This document shows, in pieces, positions 22,941-36,300 of a stretch of DNA of 64,000 nt (positions within the stretch are counted from its first letter, which is position 1; each line of letters opens with the position of its first letter). Where the stretch lies: assembly GCA_037447655.1 (NCBI GenBank), contig JBBHKE010001414.1, forward strand, positions 1 through 64,000. The letters are read 5' to 3'. A program made the translations under genes and the position numbers. Below the pieces are notes generated by a model. That model had not been told where the DNA came from. It saw only the letters and a list, made by a program, of their open reading frames with translations, and did no database searches. The stretch comes from Zygnema cylindricum. Taxonomy: Eukaryota; Streptophyta; Zygnematophyceae; Zygnematales; Zygnemataceae.

Positions 22941-24372
22941 TAGTGTTGCGACTCCGTCAATCGGACCTATCAATGTTGTCCTTGCTACTTAACATCTTTT
23001 CTCCATGCACACTTGTCAAATTAGTAATTTGACTATTGCGATAGAAAGGTATGGAATCCTATTTACTAGTTGCCAATTTGCGAATGACATCGGAAGTGAA
23101 AAGTTGATTGGATTAATGATTAAAGATTAATGTTAATTAACATACAAACCCTAATAGAACATGCACACGAATAGCGGTTCACTATGTAGACTTCAAATTG
23201 CTTACCAATTCCAATGGACCTACAGCCTCATTTTTTAGATAGACGGGACAGATTTCACATCACCTAATAACAAACTACAAATAACATTACAATTAGAAAG
23301 GTTCTTTTCTGATGACAAAACAAGTTTTTTCTAAAAGTCCATCGCATAGATTAAAAACTATTTCCATTTTAACAATCCAGTATTTGCAACAATCGACAAA
23401 ATTTTGTTCAAGAAAATCATAAATTACGATCAGGAAATGAAGAAAAAAAAAATCTTCAAATTTCATAGTATCGCGAGTGTTTAAACATATTGTAACTAGA
23501 GACTCCCATCCCATGTAAAATATAAACTACAAATCCACTCTACATTTGACCTCTCTGTCTCGAAAGAAACCAAAGTTTGCTAAAGAATAATCGTTTAAAA
23601 TGAATTATGTACACTAAAAGCCAAAATCTGTCAGTGATATAGAAACAGAACAAAAAACAATTTTTTTGTCCAGCTGCCCGGAATTCATATTCTAGCTGAT
23701 CAACGTATGTGAAAATTCTCGCCCAAAAACTTTTTTTCCCCTCGAATACATTTGAGCGTTTCAGAACTCCATTAGGTCAAAAATGGAATATGCCAAAAAT
23801 ACAAAAAAGAAGTGTCAAAATGGAGCTCTGATTCCAGGATGCAATTTTTTTTCAACTGCCCGATGATTGTTTTCCGGCTGCCCAGCAGTTGCCAATAATT
23901 CTCCCTGCAAAAAATTTCTTCCTTCCGCACTTCCCTTTCTGACGCACCTCCAAAAAGAAATAAAAAAGAAAAAAGAAAAAAACGAAAGAAACTCGGCAAA
24001 AATGATGGTCTTTTTTTTTTTTTGGAACTGCCCCGACTTGCCTGAAACATTTGCAAAAATATTTCTTCAACATTCCCTTTCGAATTTTTGGCACAGATAA
24101 TCCGTCGACAAATTTTTTTTTTTCTATTACGCTGCCCCTACTGTTTTTTTTTTCGCGCAGGGTGTAGTATTTCCCTTTCGTCGCACCGGATGAACTTCTT
24201 TTCCTCATTACTGTACAATTGGTACTTTCGAAACCAAAAGGTCTTTCGTAAACATTAGTGCGTTGGTACAATAGTTCTTCGTAAACAATTACTCTACCGT
24301 ACAATATGTGATTCGTACAATAGTCCATGTACAAGTACTCTTCCGTACAATAGGTCTTTTCCACGTCCCAAA

Positions 24373-27300
24373 TCACAACTCGAAACTGACGGAATGGAAG
24401 TGGAAGGCCGCTGTACTTTCCGTACAGAATCCTTGTCGTTTTCTGCACTCCTTTGCCACAGTCTCCTGGAGCCCCGAAGGTCCGCTGACCAAAACTCCCA
24501 AATGTTTTTCCGAACTTGTCCTACTTACGGAGTCGAAAATTTCTGTGAAAAAAAGGAGAGAGAAAATAAGTAAAAACAGAAAGGTGGATAATTAAAAAGA
24601 AACATGAAAAAGTGAACAAAAAGACATAAACAAACAATGAGAAATGAAATTGTGAAGTTAAAAAAATACTAAAAAAACCAAATAAGCGGATGAATAACTG
24701 ATGAAATAAACGAATAATGAATCTAATAAACTAACAAAAAGGCAACCTGCCCGAGTATTTTTACTCTTGCCCGATGTCTTATTCAGACATTTCCCCGCCC
24801 AACCAAGACTGCCAGAGATTTTTTTCTGCCCCAAATTCTAAAATTTCGAATTTGCCTCTCACCTGATAAGTTTGGCCTTGATCCGTACGTCACATCACTT
24901 GCCCTAAAAAACGTCTCTTTCCTCTCCTTCTGTATACCATTTAGCCCCTGATTTTCACCACTTTCCATACTAATAACATCCTCTTTCTCCTCTCTCACCT
25001 CTCCTCCTCCATTATTCTCTTTCAAATTTCCATTTCCTCCAACATTTTTTGATAGAAATCCTAAATACTTCCAAATTCTTGCACTAAAATAGTACCACAA
25101 AACAACAACTCCTCCAAAAATACCGACTCCCGAAAAAATCGATAAACAGACGAGAGTTCCTCTCAACCAGAAAGGAAAAAATTTGTAGGTTCCGAAATCG
25201 AAGGGATATATAATATACTTTTCGCAAATCACGATAGATAAAATAGTTCCAACAGTGGAAAATAGGATAAGAGAAAATGAGGTTAAGGGACACCCGGTTC
25301 CCGCAAGGGGCATTATGGGGTTTATCCCTGACACTAATTTTTTCGAACTCTGACAGTTTTCTCCATTTAACTGTTCTTCGACCGAAACTTTCCTACTTTC
25401 TCCTCCTGCTCTCTCTCTTTCTCCTCCTCCACTATCTCCAATTGTACCCTCTCCTTCTCCATCTCCGTTTTCTCCAGGTTCTATGTAACAATTTCCGTTA
25501 GAGACAACAGAAGTTTCAAAACAGCAACTTTCGAGATCAGGTTCTGTTTCTTGTGTGACAAAAATTAGGGTTTTGAGGTTGAGAGAGGGAGAAGATTGTT
25601 CTAAAAATCTGGTTTTTTGGGAGAGAGTTTCTATGGTTTTCAGTTCCGATGAATGTCTTACAGACCATATAAAGACAATTTCTTTCGGAAGATTCATCCT
25701 ATTTTGATCGTCGGTTTTAGTATTGGCTCGATGAAGTTTCTCTGAAATTTCCTCCAAAATAGCGAAAAATGGAACCACTCCGATTCCCCCGGCCACCAAA
25801 ATTAGTGTGGAATACCTGAAAAAAAAGGGGGATAAAAAAAATCAAAATGAAAAATTGAAGAAATAGATACATAAATGAATTAAGAAAGATAGTTAAATCG
25901 AGAAAGTACAAAGAAGGTTCTTAAACCGAAAAAGAGTTGAAGGTCTTACTGAAGATAATACTCGTATTCGTGACAATACGGTCCCTCCACTCCAATTCTT
26001 GAAGGGTATTTAAAAGGACAAAGACTTTTTTCTCGGGAATTTTTTTCTCCGGCGATTGTTTCTTGCAAAAGGTTTTTTTGGGAAAGATTATTTGACCAAG
26101 TACCGAGAGGCTTAATAAGAACTTTTAAAGAAGAGGGAGAGGAAAAGGACGAAGAAGCAATACTGAAAGGATGCCATTGGAGGAGAGAAGATTTTGGATC
26201 TTGGATAAAGACAAAACTGAGAGACTTGTGATGCAAATCTGCACGGGAAGCAATAAAAAAACAAAATAGAAACAGACAAAACAGAAAAGACAAAATTAGA
26301 ACAGAATGGAAAGAAAAGTAAGAAAATGGAAGGATAATTCCTAAAGAAAATTAAAAAAGATAAAAAGACATTAAAGACAAACAGAAAGAAAAACAAAAAC
26401 AAAAAACAAAATGACAAAATATCACAAACAAAATTGGAAACTGAATCACATTTTGGTCAAGAGTAGATTTGGTGGTTTTAATTAATGCATTCAAAAAATC
26501 GTTAAAAACAAATTTCAAACAAAAAAAGACAGAAAACACCAACAATACCTTCCCAAAAACAACCCTCCCTCTCTCTCCCTCCCTCTCCCCCTCCCCCTCT
26601 CCTCTGAGCAGTTTCCCTTATTTTCCTGCTTTCCTAATTTGCCCGTTTCCTTCTCTTGTCTGTTTCCTTCTCTTGTCCCTTTCTTACTTCTTGGTTTCGG
26701 GATGACAAGTTGCACCGTCCCACACGGCAGTACAGAAGAAGACAAAACCCCAACGTTTTGCCTCGACTGAATAAGACGAAGGAATCGGTCGAGAGCGAAT
26801 AGCGTGACGGCAGCGAGGATGACAGAAAAGTCAGAATCGCCGCGATGCATCGCCAAACCCAATAGGAAAACGACATAAAGTTGATGGGTATTAAAAAAAA
26901 GCTCAAATTTTTTCACCCGAATGGGTTTAATTGCCGTTACCCAAATAGCCCATCCGGCTAAAAGGGCAATTTCTCCTGGAACAATCGCCACTCTGAGTCT
27001 CGACCACTCGAAAACCTGACCAATGGGAGAGCAGGAAAGAAGAAAAGAGAAACGAAAAGAAAAGAAAAGAAAAGCAGTGAGACAAAAAGAAAAGAAAGAA
27101 AAGAAAAGAGGAGAAAGAAAATCTCAGAAAGAATAAAAAAATGGAAAAATACGGATCGATTTTGGAAGGCTGTATACATATCTCTCTCACCTTTTCCCAA
27201 AATTGGCCCCAGTCGAATCCCCCTCCTCCCTCTCTCTCACCCTCTCCCTCACCCTCTCCCTCTCCCTCCCTCTGCGTCCCTACCCCTCTCCTCCCTCACC

Positions 27301-29877
27301 TTGTTCCAAAGTTGTTCCAAAAGAATCCACTCTCATGTACACCGTCCCGTGGGTGGTACAGAGAGCCAATTTCAAGTCACCCCTCCCTCCCTCCCTCCCT
27401 CTCCGTGTCACTCTCTCACCTTCTCCCAAATCTGCTCCTGTGAGATCATCCCTTTCCCCCTCTCCCTCTCTCTCTCTCTCTCTACCCCACTCTCTCACCT
27501 TCTCTCAAAGCTGGCCCAAAAGAATCCAGTTGACATCCCATCATCAAATCACCCCTCCCTCCCTCTCCCTCTCTCCACTTCTCTCTCACCTTCTCCCGAA
27601 GCTGCCCCAGTAGAACCATCCCTCCCTCCCTCCCCTCTCGCTCTCTCTCTCTCTCCCTCTCTCTCACCTTCTCCCGAAGCTTCCCCAATAGATCCATCCC
27701 TCCCCCCCCCTCCCTCTCTCTCCCTCAGTCTCCCCCTCTCTCACCTTCTCTCGAAGCTGCCCCAGTTGAGTCCACATGACAATGAACATCATCCCATGGG
27801 CGGTAAAGACAACCATCATAAGATGGCCAATCCAGACATGGTACCGTACCGCCTTCTCAAAGGGCAGATTGAAAAGTTTTAGGAGAGGAGAACTTCGTGC
27901 AACCGGCAAAAAAAGAAGGCCCAAAAGAACCAATCCTTGAAACCCTAAATGCTCTCCGACAGCTCCGAGTTTCTGGTACGGGCTGTCAGAAAATTTTTCC
28001 CAACAAATTGAGACGGGACATGTTAGAGTCGCGCTAGGGTTGTGGTAAGATTTTGTAAATTTTGTTGCGTGTTTTATAATAATGACGATTTTCAATGGTG
28101 CAGGTTAGTAGAATAAAGACAGCCATCATCATATTAATTTATTAGGATTTGCTGGGAGGCTTTTTCTTTCTATAAGAAGAAGGAGGAGAATGGTTTTAAG
28201 AGAGGTAATACGAAGTGAGCACTTTGAGAAACACAGTCGTGTAAGTAAATTAAAAAACCCTGACTATAAAAAATATGCATTGTGTGACACTCCCCTGATT
28301 TGAAAATATCGCACTAATAATAGCATGGATTAGCATTAATGGAAAAGATCTAGACATGGAAAGGACAACCACACATCATCACTCTCCATAATAACTGTTG
28401 ATACACCAAAAGATTCCAATTGGATGATATATTTAGTTCAATATGCTCCGCTCTAATTCAATCTGGGAGGTGAATGTTTTGTTGTCCACTTACCTCTTCC
28501 CTAGTGGTAATCATAGTCCACACTAATTTATGTCTCACTTCCACATTTAAATAAAACAACACATAATTTAGCATATTCCACATAGAAACAAAGTTAAGAG
28601 GTGTGATCTGGTGAAAAAAAAAATCTTGAACAAGCTAACAAAAGCGCTGTTGATTGTCGTAAACATAACGATGTATTTTAAAACACTTTTTTTTCCAGAT
28701 TGTGTATGCAGAATGTCATAAACCACATCACAACGAGGAAGAATGAAAAATTATGGTTTCTTCTTTCCTAACACTGTAACGAAGCGTCGGAAGTCCCAAA
28801 ACTTATTCAGAAGTACACCATTAAATTAGTGTGGTCCGTACTGGACCTCATTCCATTTTCTTAAACCACAGTGTACACTGTACAGTACGGTATCGAAATA
28901 AAGAACCATAAAATACAGTACAAAACAGTTTAGTATTATATAACAGTAAAAGTTGGGAAACGAAGCGCCTTTCACACCCAGTACCAGACCGTAGTATACT
29001 ACTATAAGACGTAAAGTACAGTGACGTAAAGTACAGTGATGTAAAGTACAGTAACGTAAAGTACAGTACAGAAACGTAAAGTACAGTTTTCTACGGGACG
29101 TCTGTTCAAGGTGCACCCCCTCCCCACTGGCTCTCTCACATCTTTTTAGGGTTTGCGTCGATTCGGCGAAGCCGTCCTGCCAACTGCGTCCACGCGATCC
29201 ACGCTAATAACGACAAAAGCAGCAGCCAACCGAGAGCCTCCGCCGCCGACACTACTCCCACGGGCGAATGCGACAAAAGGGGATAGGTGGACAGGCGGGA
29301 CATAAGGGAAGGTCGCTTGTTTTTTCTGCACAACGTACGCCGTGTAAGAGACGCAGATTAGGGTTGGAGTTTGTTGTAGGGTTCAAGGAACGGATTAGGG
29401 TTTGGCTGGAAAGTCATTAATTTTAGGGGATTTAGATGGAAGTAAAAGGGAGGTGAAGTGGATGGAGTGGCAATAAAAAAGGAAGTTTTGGAGGGGGCCC
29501 TATCTTTTCTCCCAACTGTATCTATTTTTGATTCCTCTCCCTTTCCTTTTCCTTCCTCTCTTTCTCTCCCTCCCCCCACTCCGCCTTTCTCGCTCTGGCC
29601 ACCTCTTTCTCCCTCTCCTTCTCTCTCCATATGAAAGCGACAACAAGAAAACGACAAAAGTAATGATTTAAAAAGTAAACATAACAAACCATAAACAAAA
29701 CAAAAAAAAAACGTAAACAAAACACAAAAACCTAATAAACTAAACCTATGTTTTTATAAAAAGAGAGAGGGAGGTTTGCAGACCTAGGGTTAGAGATTTT
29801 CCGGTCGATGGCCAAGTAAAGGGGCGCAATTGCAGCAACGGTCATAGCAGGAATAAAATAAAACATCAATCGCGGAC
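24373..29877 (-). CDS. FRO: Ferric-chelate reductase (FRO family), first exon not found
   Basis: Exons on the minus strand: 29877-29784, 29325-29140, 27982-27745, 27015-26688, 26238-25950, 25815-24863 and 24542-24373. Phases agree at every junction, giving 751 codons after the missing start. The first visible exon is a membrane helix (FYFIPAMTVAAIAPLYLAI). Next come SHSPVGVVSAAEALGW and the heme-binding part (RYHVWIGHLMMVVFTAHG and FFNTHQLYVVFLLGLAMH, with the expected histidines). The FAD site is LQWHPFSIASS and the NAD(P)H site is LVAGGIGVVPFFAIL. Two membrane helices sit within the C-terminal region, as in FRO6/7-type proteins. The end is VSGPSGLQETVAKECR then FHFHSVSFEL. The enzyme moves electrons from NAD(P)H through FAD and heme to Fe(III) or Cu(II) across a membrane. 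Oddities: GPYCHE where GPYGHE is usual, an acidic Gly/Glu insert in the NAD(P)H domain, a weak GTCTGC donor after the first exon, and no start codon found. Confidence 0.9.
26561..26608. repeat. CCCTCTC microsatellite in a FRO intron
   Basis: A short pyrimidine run on the plus strand (purine in the FRO transcript) lies in the intron between exons 26688-27015 and 25950-26238. Confidence 0.85.
27186..27776 (-). repeat. Tandem array of seven splice-donor modules in FRO
   Basis: On the minus strand each module reads roughly GGGGCAGCTTCGGGAGAAG followed by GTGAGAG, the end of the FRO exon at 27745 plus its donor. The exon-side edges are at plus positions 27745 (used in the model), 27668, 27590, 27499, 27420, 27300 and 27191, so spacing is 77, 78, 91, 79, 120 and 109 bases. 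Modules are separated by GAGGGAGA-type purine sequence. The copy at 27300-27372 keeps a longer piece of exon (THG, then DSFG and LEQ before the donor). Every copy keeps a GTGAG donor core, but I see no acceptor between copies, so at most one can be used per transcript. Confidence 0.85.
29008..29087. repeat. 15-bp tandem repeat in a FRO intron
   Basis: Five copies of a unit close to GACGTAAAGTACAGT run through this stretch of the intron between exons 29140-29325 and 27745-27982. One copy has a short TACAG insertion. Confidence 0.9.
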
Positions 29878-30362
29878 CTGAAAAACAAAAACAAAAAAAA
29901 CAAACAACATTTGTTTCTTCTTATTAACCAAAAACGAAAAGAGAAGCGAAAACAAAGAAGGAAAACAAAAAAAAAGTAAAAAAAAGCATAAAAAAATCAA
30001 GGAATCGCGTATCTAGAACATATACATATTTACATTAGTATTATTATCTGTTTATGTTGTAAACTATGTTATATTATTAATTAACTGTATGATACTGTTG
30101 TATTAACTATAGTATTTTTTATTAACTATTATCACTACTAATAATGCTAATTGTGTTTTTCCTAACGCTAGTTTTATAAGCGGATCAGAGACAGCTTCGT
30201 CACCTGGAGCTGAACTAGAATTAATAACACTACTATGAACCCTACACTAATAATTCCTTAGTGCCAAAGGAGTTTCGCGGTGTACCTTAGTGATTTTTTA
30301 TGGATGCAAACTTCCCTTTTGTGCTCTGAGACAATAGTAACCAATAATGGTTCACCTTGCAG
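29878..30362. other. 485-bp spacer between two genes that both lack 5' exons
   Basis: FRO runs leftwards from 29877 and the ABC gene runs rightwards from 30363. Both first visible exons begin at strong acceptors, not at a start codon, and no exon for either N-terminus can be read here. The sequence is A/T-rich. It includes GTTTCGCGGTG ending at 30282 followed by TA, which resembles the right end of the TA-flanked MITE family, but no matching left end is visible. Confidence 0.55.
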
Positions 30363-33300
30363 CTTGTTTCCCGGTTGACCAATGACGTGTCAGCTATGGC
30401 GGAGCCATTGGACTGGCAGCTGTCCACTTTAGTGAGGAATGTGGCATCCTTAGTGGGAGGAATAGGTCTCTGCTTCTGGACCAGTTGGAAACTGAGCATG
30501 TTGGCTTTCACAACAATGGCGCCCATTATGCATATCACTGTCATTTACTCCCGCTGGAGTCGAGCTCTGAATCGCAAGAGATGGGCGGTGAGCTTCTGTC
30601 ACTTGTGTTCCTGCTGTCATCTTCGATTTATGTGATCCTTTTTGTGTGCTGAATTTGTGTCTCCGGTATTTTCTTTTGCTCTTAGTTGACGAGGGAGCCT
30701 TTTTGTTTGAATTTATTATTGTGTGTTTATACGTTGTACTTTTTCTTCTTTTTTCAGGTTTGCTATGGCATTTCGGTTGTGAATAGCTTTGCATGTTTAT
30801 GCCTTGTCTTATTGTTTCGATGATCCCATGGTTTTTCTTTGTGCACCCTTGGTTTCAGGTATTGGCAGAGGCAAACTCGGCAGCATCCGAGGCATTAGGG
30901 AATATCCGGACAGTGAGAGCTTTTTCAACAGAGAATGTGGAGACACAGCGGTACGGATGCAAGACCTTGGGAGCAATGAACAAAGGAGTCCGGGATGCCT
31001 TTGCCTATTCGGGTGCCCTGGCAGTTAACAACTTGCTCGATCTCGGCGCCTCTGTACTTATTCTCTGGTGAAGGCCTCTTTACCTGAGTGAATGACAAAC
31101 TTTTTATTATTTTCAGAGTGATTGGGTCTTGAAAGAGCTCTCATGCATTGTATTATCAGATGCTTCTTTCATATCTGGGAATTTAATTTGGTGATGGCTT
31201 TCAAAACTGTGACTAGTGTTTTCTCTCTGTTGTAGTGTTATTCTTGACTTGCAACTTTCTTGTTTCGGAGCCCACTGTAACTTCTACAGTTTTGAATATC
31301 CGTCGTTATGAACGGGAGCCCTTTCAAACAGTAGTGGAAAAATATTATTTGCATAATAATGAACATGAGGAATTCATGTTAAAACGATATTGTATCGAGA
31401 TATTAGTTACTCCCAATAGATTAATAGTGTGGAATTAAGGTTGCAACAACGTCAGATGCGTGACTTTTTGGTGTAACTTGGCTGCTACTGTTTGTTTAAA
31501 CAAACAGTAATAACGGTCCACAAGTATAAGTGTGTGTCACAGTCATTTATGTTACAATAGATTACATAACTTCAGAAAATAGCGCGGATTGCTTTATTCA
31601 GATTATGTCAAATAGCTGTGATTAATTGGCGCTTGTGGCCATCTGTTCTCTGTACGTTCGTACAATATAGGAATAATTTGATGAGAATTAAGTTGTTTGT
31701 ACTATTTGAGGACTAGTTTTAGTCTTGCAGGATGGGCTGAGTATTTGAGCAGTACATTGCAAATAGCTATCTGTAGTTTATACAGCAGGTCTGAAGTTGT
31801 CCGGAATTATCCTGTAATACGTCGTACACTTACATCTTACATATGAGTGTACCTATCCTGTCATGCTGTTCATTGTTCAGGTTTGTCTTATCCAACATTA
31901 GGCAGAACATCTGCCTAGATTCAATATACATTTAGCTTACAGAACATCTTCAATAACTGCCGTCCATACTTTACATCACCATTTACCTGTAACTGAGTAT
32001 GGTAGCGTGTCACTGGTGGTTTTATGATGACATTGCGATGTTGCATTGTTGTTTTTTTTTTTTTTTGGTGTAGTTCTAAATAGTTTACCAATAGCGTGTG
32101 TAGTGGGATATTTATCCCTAGTTAATGTTAACTATATACAGCCGATGGCATGCACATAACATAACTGTGAGTCATCCACCACGGTTTATCAGGTTCTCTT
32201 AGTGTATCACTCCAAATCCTATGGGCTACCATGTATACCTTTGATTTTGATTATGGAAGTGTTGAATGTTTTAGCTCGAATATGGGTTATGGAGGACACC
32301 ATTGCATTTCCAGTACCAGTTCACATATATTTGTGTGGGTAATAAATTAGTTCATTTCTTATAAAGGGCCACTTTTATGCCAACAGTAATTTCGCAGCTA
32401 CAATAATAGTGGCTGGGGCATACATAGTTGTGGCATTCACTACAGAAATATTTTGACCATTCTGTAATATCATTTTGGTAATTGTGATGTATTTCTAAAA
32501 ATATGTTGATATGTTTGGTCGTTGTGACTAGAGGTACATAAGTTTATATCGTCATGAACAACCTATAATTTGGTTGCATATATTGTAGTTGATGGTGGTT
32601 TTTTGTCATGCAAAGTTGTTGCTTTGGATATATACAGATACAATTTTCAGCATATTTATTGTATTCATTGGTTAATAACGGGCAACCAGCATGCCTTATG
32701 AACGATGGTAAGCATTGTGTGGCAGCGATGGCTGTAGGATTGGAAGTTCTTAATTGTCTATTACAAAGTTTTTGAGTGAAAAACATTCGTCTTTGAGCGT
32801 ATATCCACTGTTAGATAAACACTTACGTTTTTCTTCAAGGTTTCCATAACTAGTTATTATTTAATGTATGTCTTTAGATGGCATAATGTTTGTGATTCTC
32901 TTTGGTTTCGTTCTGCGTTGTTGTAGAATGATTGCCCGCACAAACGGGTGGTCAAAATATTTGGGTTATTGCTATAACTGTGCTTTAAATTCTATTACAT
33001 CATTTCTAACTTGTAATAGTGTTATTCAATAGGATGGTTTATTTCAGTTTCATCTTGGTGCTGAAGCTATTAAAAAGTGCATCGTTATGGAGGAGTCTTT
33101 TCAAATGTCGAAGGACCTGTGACAATGACATTTTTTGTAATGTTACCCCTGCCAGAATTTGATTTTCCACCTCCTTTAATGCAGGGCTCATTGTGTCTCT
33201 TGCCATTACTTCCATTACCTCAATACAAATCTGTGCCTCGTCTTCTCATGAGATTGAGTTATGCGCTCTTTTATCTGATTTTATCCATGTTTCAACTCAT

Positions 33301-36300
33301 GTTATTATCACTCAAATGTTCTTTTTATCACTATGCAGGTATGGAGGAGTGCTTGTGATGCAAGGGCATCTGTCTATTGGAAAGCTTATCACATTTCAGA
33401 TGTACTGGAATCTTATTCAGTCGGGCTATCAAAGCATAATGTCGGTTCTCATGTCCCTCACAAGAGCATCTGGAGCAGCTCAGCGGGTCCTCTCTCTCAT
33501 TGATGCATTGCCTGATATCGACCCAAACTCGGGCATGAAGGTGAGGTCTATTAACAAAACCACAATAATATCAAAGTGTGGAAGTAGATCGACACACTAG
33601 TCCTTTACCATGTGACTCGGGAATGGGACTTATTGGATCTAGAAAGTTTTCACATAATTAATGATGTGTGTTAAGGCAGGTCATCCCCTGTTATGCTCAA
33701 TATGGCTGGCCGAATAGGTCTCCAGTGTTTGATATTAACGTGAAAGGTATTCCGTTGGTGGGATATTGACGCGATGTTATAGTGGAAATTGCCATGCTTT
33801 TTTCTCCATTTTTCTTTTCCTTTTCTTAGTATTGGTGAAATTTTCCATTCTTTTACATGGTGTTTTATTGTTGATCATTCCAGGCAGTGAAGGATGATGT
33901 AAGGATGGGAGAAAGCTCTATGCCTCATGTAATATTGTGTGCTCATTTCTCATTTGGTCTTTTCCTTGTCCAGGTGTCTACTTTGAAGGGAGATATTAAA
34001 CTGAATGATGTCCACTTTGTCTACCAAATGCGACCAGAGCATATTGTTCTCAAAGGGGTGAGCCTCAATATTGGAGAAGGACAAGTATGTGCCCTCGTGG
34101 GTCGAAGTGGAGGGGGAAAATCCACCATTGTCCATTTACTTATGCGATTTTATGACCCAATTGAAGGCTCCATTAAACTCGATGGAGTAGATCTTCGTGA
34201 TCTCAACTTGAAATCAGTTCACAGCCACATGGGTCTTGTTGCTCAAGATACCCAGTTGTGGGCAACCAGTATCGAGGACAATATTACCTACGGCATTGAG
34301 AGTTATACCAAGGCTGAGTTGGAAGACGCTGCCAAGTAAGATTTCAACCAGAAATAGTGTTTATTATTATTTTTTATTAGTGTATATTAATATTTATTAG
34401 AATACTATTGGTTGGTTTTCAAGTGCACCTTGGGATGGAGCTGAGTGGAAATCCTACTGGAGAGGAGTAGCTTGAGTAGTTAGTCAGTTGGCAATTTTTA
34501 TTTATCAAAACTGCTCATTATCGAGAGAGATTTAAAACGTACAACAAACAGGCTTATCTGTGATATCCTTATATTACATTACCCCTACTTTCTTGGATCC
34601 TATGTGTGCTGCTTTCTAACCTTGAGAAAACATGTTTGGAGGTTTTATGTGCGTTTGCAAAGACATTTTCTTTATGGTTAAATTTTTAGATGCTTTCTTA
34701 TAATAATTTCTTTCTTTGCAGATATGCGAATGCCCATGACTTTATAATGCAGTTCCCTGATGGCTATGCCACCCGTGTTGGAGAGCGTGGAGTTCGTCTC
34801 TCGGGCGGCCAGAGACAGGTATTTAAGCCATTTACGGTTATGTAACTGAACCCTGTTATGTTCCTTGAATTCTGTGTAACAAACAGTAGCCTTAACGTTC
34901 TCGACATTGATGCAACAATAACAGCTCAAATTCCTTAACATTTGTGTAACAGAAACCTTTTATGTTCCTATACAATCATGCAACCTTTGACATATGTTGA
35001 AGAAACCTTTATGTTCCTTGGGATTTATGAAACAGAAACCATTATGTTCCTTGGACTTTTGTGTCACAGAAACCTTTATATTCCTTGACATATCATTATC
35101 CTTCCAGCTTGGATCTCCTTAAAAGTATTTATTAGCATCTACTGTCTAGTCTCCCTTTGCAGAAAACATTTTTTCACTTAAGATATTCTAGCCGTATTGT
35201 TTGATGTTTTTTTTTCGGAGCAAACTTCTCGGAGCCTTACTTCTTAGCACAGAAAAGCACAGAAAGAGGTTTTTGTATGGCGGTCCTTGATGAAAAGCGC
35301 AGTCAGCAAATGTCTCCATCTGGGTGATTTATTTTTATGGTGAAAATGGCTCATTTTTTCTGGAAATGTCTGGTCAAGGACCATAGGATTTCCCTAATCG
35401 TCAAAATAATCTTTAAAAGTTCTTTTGTACTTCTCCAGCAGTTTAACACAGACTGAGACCTTACTAATAAGTTATGGTATATGTACACTTCCCTACATAC
35501 TACAAAATTATTGCACAAACGAGTCAGAAAACTTAGTGATAAGCTATTTTTATTTGTCAATCTCCTGAAGTGTGAAACAGGAGTACACAGACTAAGTTGA
35601 AACTTAACTCTGAAGTTACAGAACATATTTGCTAGTATTCCTTTTATGGCTGGTGAATTACAAAATGTCTCAAATTTCCTCCGACATCACTTTCACTTGT
35701 TATTAGCATAGTTAATAAAAGAGTAGTGTATGGTTTTTATGCCGACTGTGAAGTTGCCTCCCGTCAGTATTGTTGGCCACCAGCAAAAACTGAAAAACCT
35801 AGCTAAATAATAATAGAAATGATTATGCTGGTTATATTCCAGAGAAATGGCTGTAACTCGAACAGAAATAATAAAAATGAATGTAATAGTTTGAACTGCG
35901 AAGAAAAAGCCGTTACTTGAACATATTATATGTAATGATTATCTTGCAGAGAATGAAATTGCAGATAAAACAACCGTAACTTGAACATGTTATGTAGTTG
36001 TTATCTTCCAGAGAATTATCATGCAATTGCTTTAACTGAAACATATTACAGAAAAAGCTCCGTAACTAAACATATTATAAAAAAAGCGCTGTAACTAAAA
36101 CATATTATAAAATAACTGTGTACTGGTTCTTAAACATATTATTAAGAAAACTTTATGTAATGGTTTTTAAACAAATCATAAAAAACCAACCATATCATGA
36201 AAAAACTACGTAATGGTTCTTAAACATGTCATTGCAATGGTCATATTGCAGAGAATAGCTATTGCAAGAATGCTTTTGCGACGTCCCAAAGTGCTCCTAT

